From positions 124,001-188,000 of the forward strand of contig CANMEI010000006.1 of NCBI GenBank assembly GCA_947496695.1: a stretch of 64,000 nucleotides of DNA. Direction: 5' to 3'. Position numbers and translations under genes: made by a program. Under the pieces are notes generated by a model, which searched no databases, had not been told where the DNA came from, and was given only the letters and a program-made list of their open reading frames with translations. The DNA comes from an uncultured Cellulophaga sp. (GTDB lineage: Bacteria > Bacteroidota > Bacteroidia > Flavobacteriales > Flavobacteriaceae). Every line of letters starts with the position of its first letter. Position 1 is the stretch's first letter. This document shows, one piece after another, positions 62,788-64,000 of this stretch.

Positions 62788-64000
62788 TTAATTGTTTAAA
62801 ATCCATTCTTTTGCATTTTCAAATGCTTGTATCCAAGGTGATACTTCATCTTTTCTATTTTCAGGATAATGAGCCCAGTTCCAAGGAAAAATAGAACGTT
62901 CAATATGAGGCATTGTTACCAAGTGCCTTCCTGTTTTATCACAAAGCATAGCAGTATTAAAATCACTACCATTAGGGTTTGCAGGGTAGCCTTCATATCC
63001 ATATTTTGCAACAATATCATAATCAGCTTCTGATAGTGGTAAGTTAAATTTACCTTCTCCGTGAGAAATCCAAACCCCTAATTTTAAGCCTTCTAAAGAA
63101 GAAAGCATTACAGAATTGTTTTTCTGAATTTCAACTGATGTAAAATTACTTTCGTGTTTGTGAGAATCATTATGCAACATCTTGCCATGTGTATGGTGCT
63201 CTGGATTTATTAGATCTAACTCCATGAATAACTGACATCCGTTACAAATACCCACTGATAGTGTGTCTGGTCTAGCAAAGAAATTCTTTAAAGCAGTAGT
63301 TGCTTTTTCGTTGTATTTAAATGCTCCAGCCCAACCTTTAGCACTTCCTAAAACATCAGAATTAGAAAAACCACCAACGGCACCAATAAACTGAATATCT
63401 TCTAAAGTTTCACGCCCTGAGATTAAATCTGTCATGTGAACATCTTTAACATCAAAACCAGCTAAATACATAGCATTAGCCATTTCTCGCTCAGAATTAC
63501 TTCCTTTTTCTCTTAAAATAGCTGCTTTTGGTCTAGAATCTTTAGTTTTTGATAATTTACCTTCAAAATTAATAGGAAATTTGTAGGTTAAAGGTTGATT
63601 CTTATAATTTTCAAAACGATCTTTAGCTAAATTATTTGCTGTTTGTTTTGAATCTAATAAGTACGAAGTTTTAAACCAAGTATCACGTAATGTATTTACA
63701 TTTAAGCCCATTTCCATACTATTATTTTTAATAGTCAATGTACTTTTAGTAGCTACAGTTCCAATTTTATTGAAATTTATTTTTGCAGTTGTTAACACTT
63801 GCTCAACAGTATTATCATTATTAGCCTGAAAAACAATACCTGCGTTTTCAGAGAATAATAGTTTAATAGTGTCTTCTTCTCCTAAATCAGATAAGTTTAA
63901 GTTTGCTCCTAAATCTACATCAGTAAAACAAAGCTCTAAAAGAGTTGTAATAAGTCCGCCAGAAGCAACATCATGCCCTGCAACTATTTCATTATCTTTT
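62788..64000 (-). CDS. purL: Phosphoribosylformylglycinamidine synthase, C-terminal part (partial)
   Basis: The open frame continues past the window edge, so about 404 C-terminal residues are seen. The first part contains GHDVASGGLITTLLELCF, from the second ATP-binding half. The rest is the glutamine amidotransferase domain: RPKAAILREKGSNSEREMA, the nucleophile Cys in VGICNGCQLFMELDL and the catalytic His-Glu in PHIERSIFPW. It is the large single-chain form (PurL type with fused amidase). It makes FGAM in purine synthesis. An internal Met at 63798 is not the start. Confidence 0.95.
   Translation of the reverse strand, partial: KDNEIVAGHDVASGGLITTLLELCFTDVDLGANLNLSDLGEEDTIKLLFSENAGIVFQANNDNTVEQVLTTAKINFNKIGTVATKSTLTIKNNSMEMGLNVNTLRDTWFKTSYLLDSKQTANNLAKDRFENYKNQPLTYKFPINFEGKLSKTKDSRPKAAILREKGSNSEREMANAMYLAGFDVKDVHMTDLISGRETLEDIQFIGAVGGFSNSDVLGSAKGWAGAFKYNEKATTALKNFFARPDTLSVGICNGCQLFMELDLINPEHHTHGKMLHNDSHKHESNFTSVEIQKNNSVMLSSLEGLKLGVWISHGEGKFNLPLSEADYDIVAKYGYEGYPANPNGSDFNTAMLCDKTGRHLVTMPHIERSIFPWNWAHYPENRKDEVSPWIQAFENAKEWILNN

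Noticed and set aside
1..64000. CRISPR arrays, insertion sequences, prophage or integrase genes
   Set aside because: No regularly spaced repeats, transposase or integrase motifs were found on reading both strands.

Overview
The window looks like a chromosome segment from a marine-type member of the Bacteroidota, most likely the family Flavobacteriaceae. The DNA is AT-rich. It carries two TonB-dependent receptors with carboxypeptidase-like N-terminal domains, a secreted protein with a C-terminal type IX secretion (Por) sorting tail, several LytTR/2TM-domain signalling genes, and promoters with the Bacteroidota -7 box TAnnTTTG. No rRNA, tRNA, CRISPR array, insertion sequence or prophage was seen.

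Layout. 1-8.4 kb: dihydrolipoyl dehydrogenase, a glycogen-binding/helix-hairpin-helix fusion, a YHYH-domain lipoprotein gene whose frame is broken at an A-AAA-AAG heptamer, a siderophore-type TonB receptor with an AraC regulator, and a methyltransferase. 8.4-13.1 kb: a FAD oxidoreductase, metE and a divergent Lrp/AsnC regulator. 13.1-18.7 kb: two sensory systems facing apart: an HWE/HisKA_2-type kinase with a stand-alone receiver, and a LytS-type kinase, three tiny 2TM-domain proteins and a LytTR regulator in one operon. 18.7-29.2 kb: a LETM1-related protein, then a plus-strand cluster in which a DUF4331 protein is divided into two exported proteins, followed by a TPR lipoprotein and a TonB receptor; on the minus strand lie an RND/MMPL exporter, a RskA-like anti-sigma factor and its ECF sigma factor. 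29.3-35.4 kb: envelope proteins (Cu/Zn SOD lipoprotein, YceI lipoprotein, DUF2490 protein, a 1070-residue BNR/sortilin-like beta-propeller protein) and a TPMT-type methyltransferase.

35.5-42.8 kb is the most accessory-looking part: a GNAT gene, an alanine dehydrogenase/carboxyethylornithine synthase-like enzyme paired with an NPPW methyltransferase behind a long leader, an RDD membrane protein, a lone PD-(D/E)XK nuclease, a membrane-protein gene interrupted by an amber codon at codon 5, and a secreted protein of unknown function. 42.8-51.4 kb: a nucleotidyltransferase-GHMP kinase-like fusion, an M28 and an M1 peptidase, and an OtsA-OtsB trehalose enzyme divergent from a GH15 hydrolase. 51.4-59.8 kb: a fatty-acid beta-oxidation operon led by a MarR regulator, with a 28-bp perfect palindrome at its promoter, plus an acyl-CoA ligase. 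60-64 kb: a large type IX-secreted protein and the 3' part of purL, which runs off the window.

Central metabolism here (Lpd, MetE, beta-oxidation, PurL) is ordinary. The parts most likely to hold undescribed biology are the split DUF4331/TPR/TonB cluster and its possible ECF control, the dehydrogenase-methyltransferase pair, the 2TM signalling operon, and the nucleotidyltransferase-GHMP fusion. All functional statements rest on reading motifs by eye; no database search was run.
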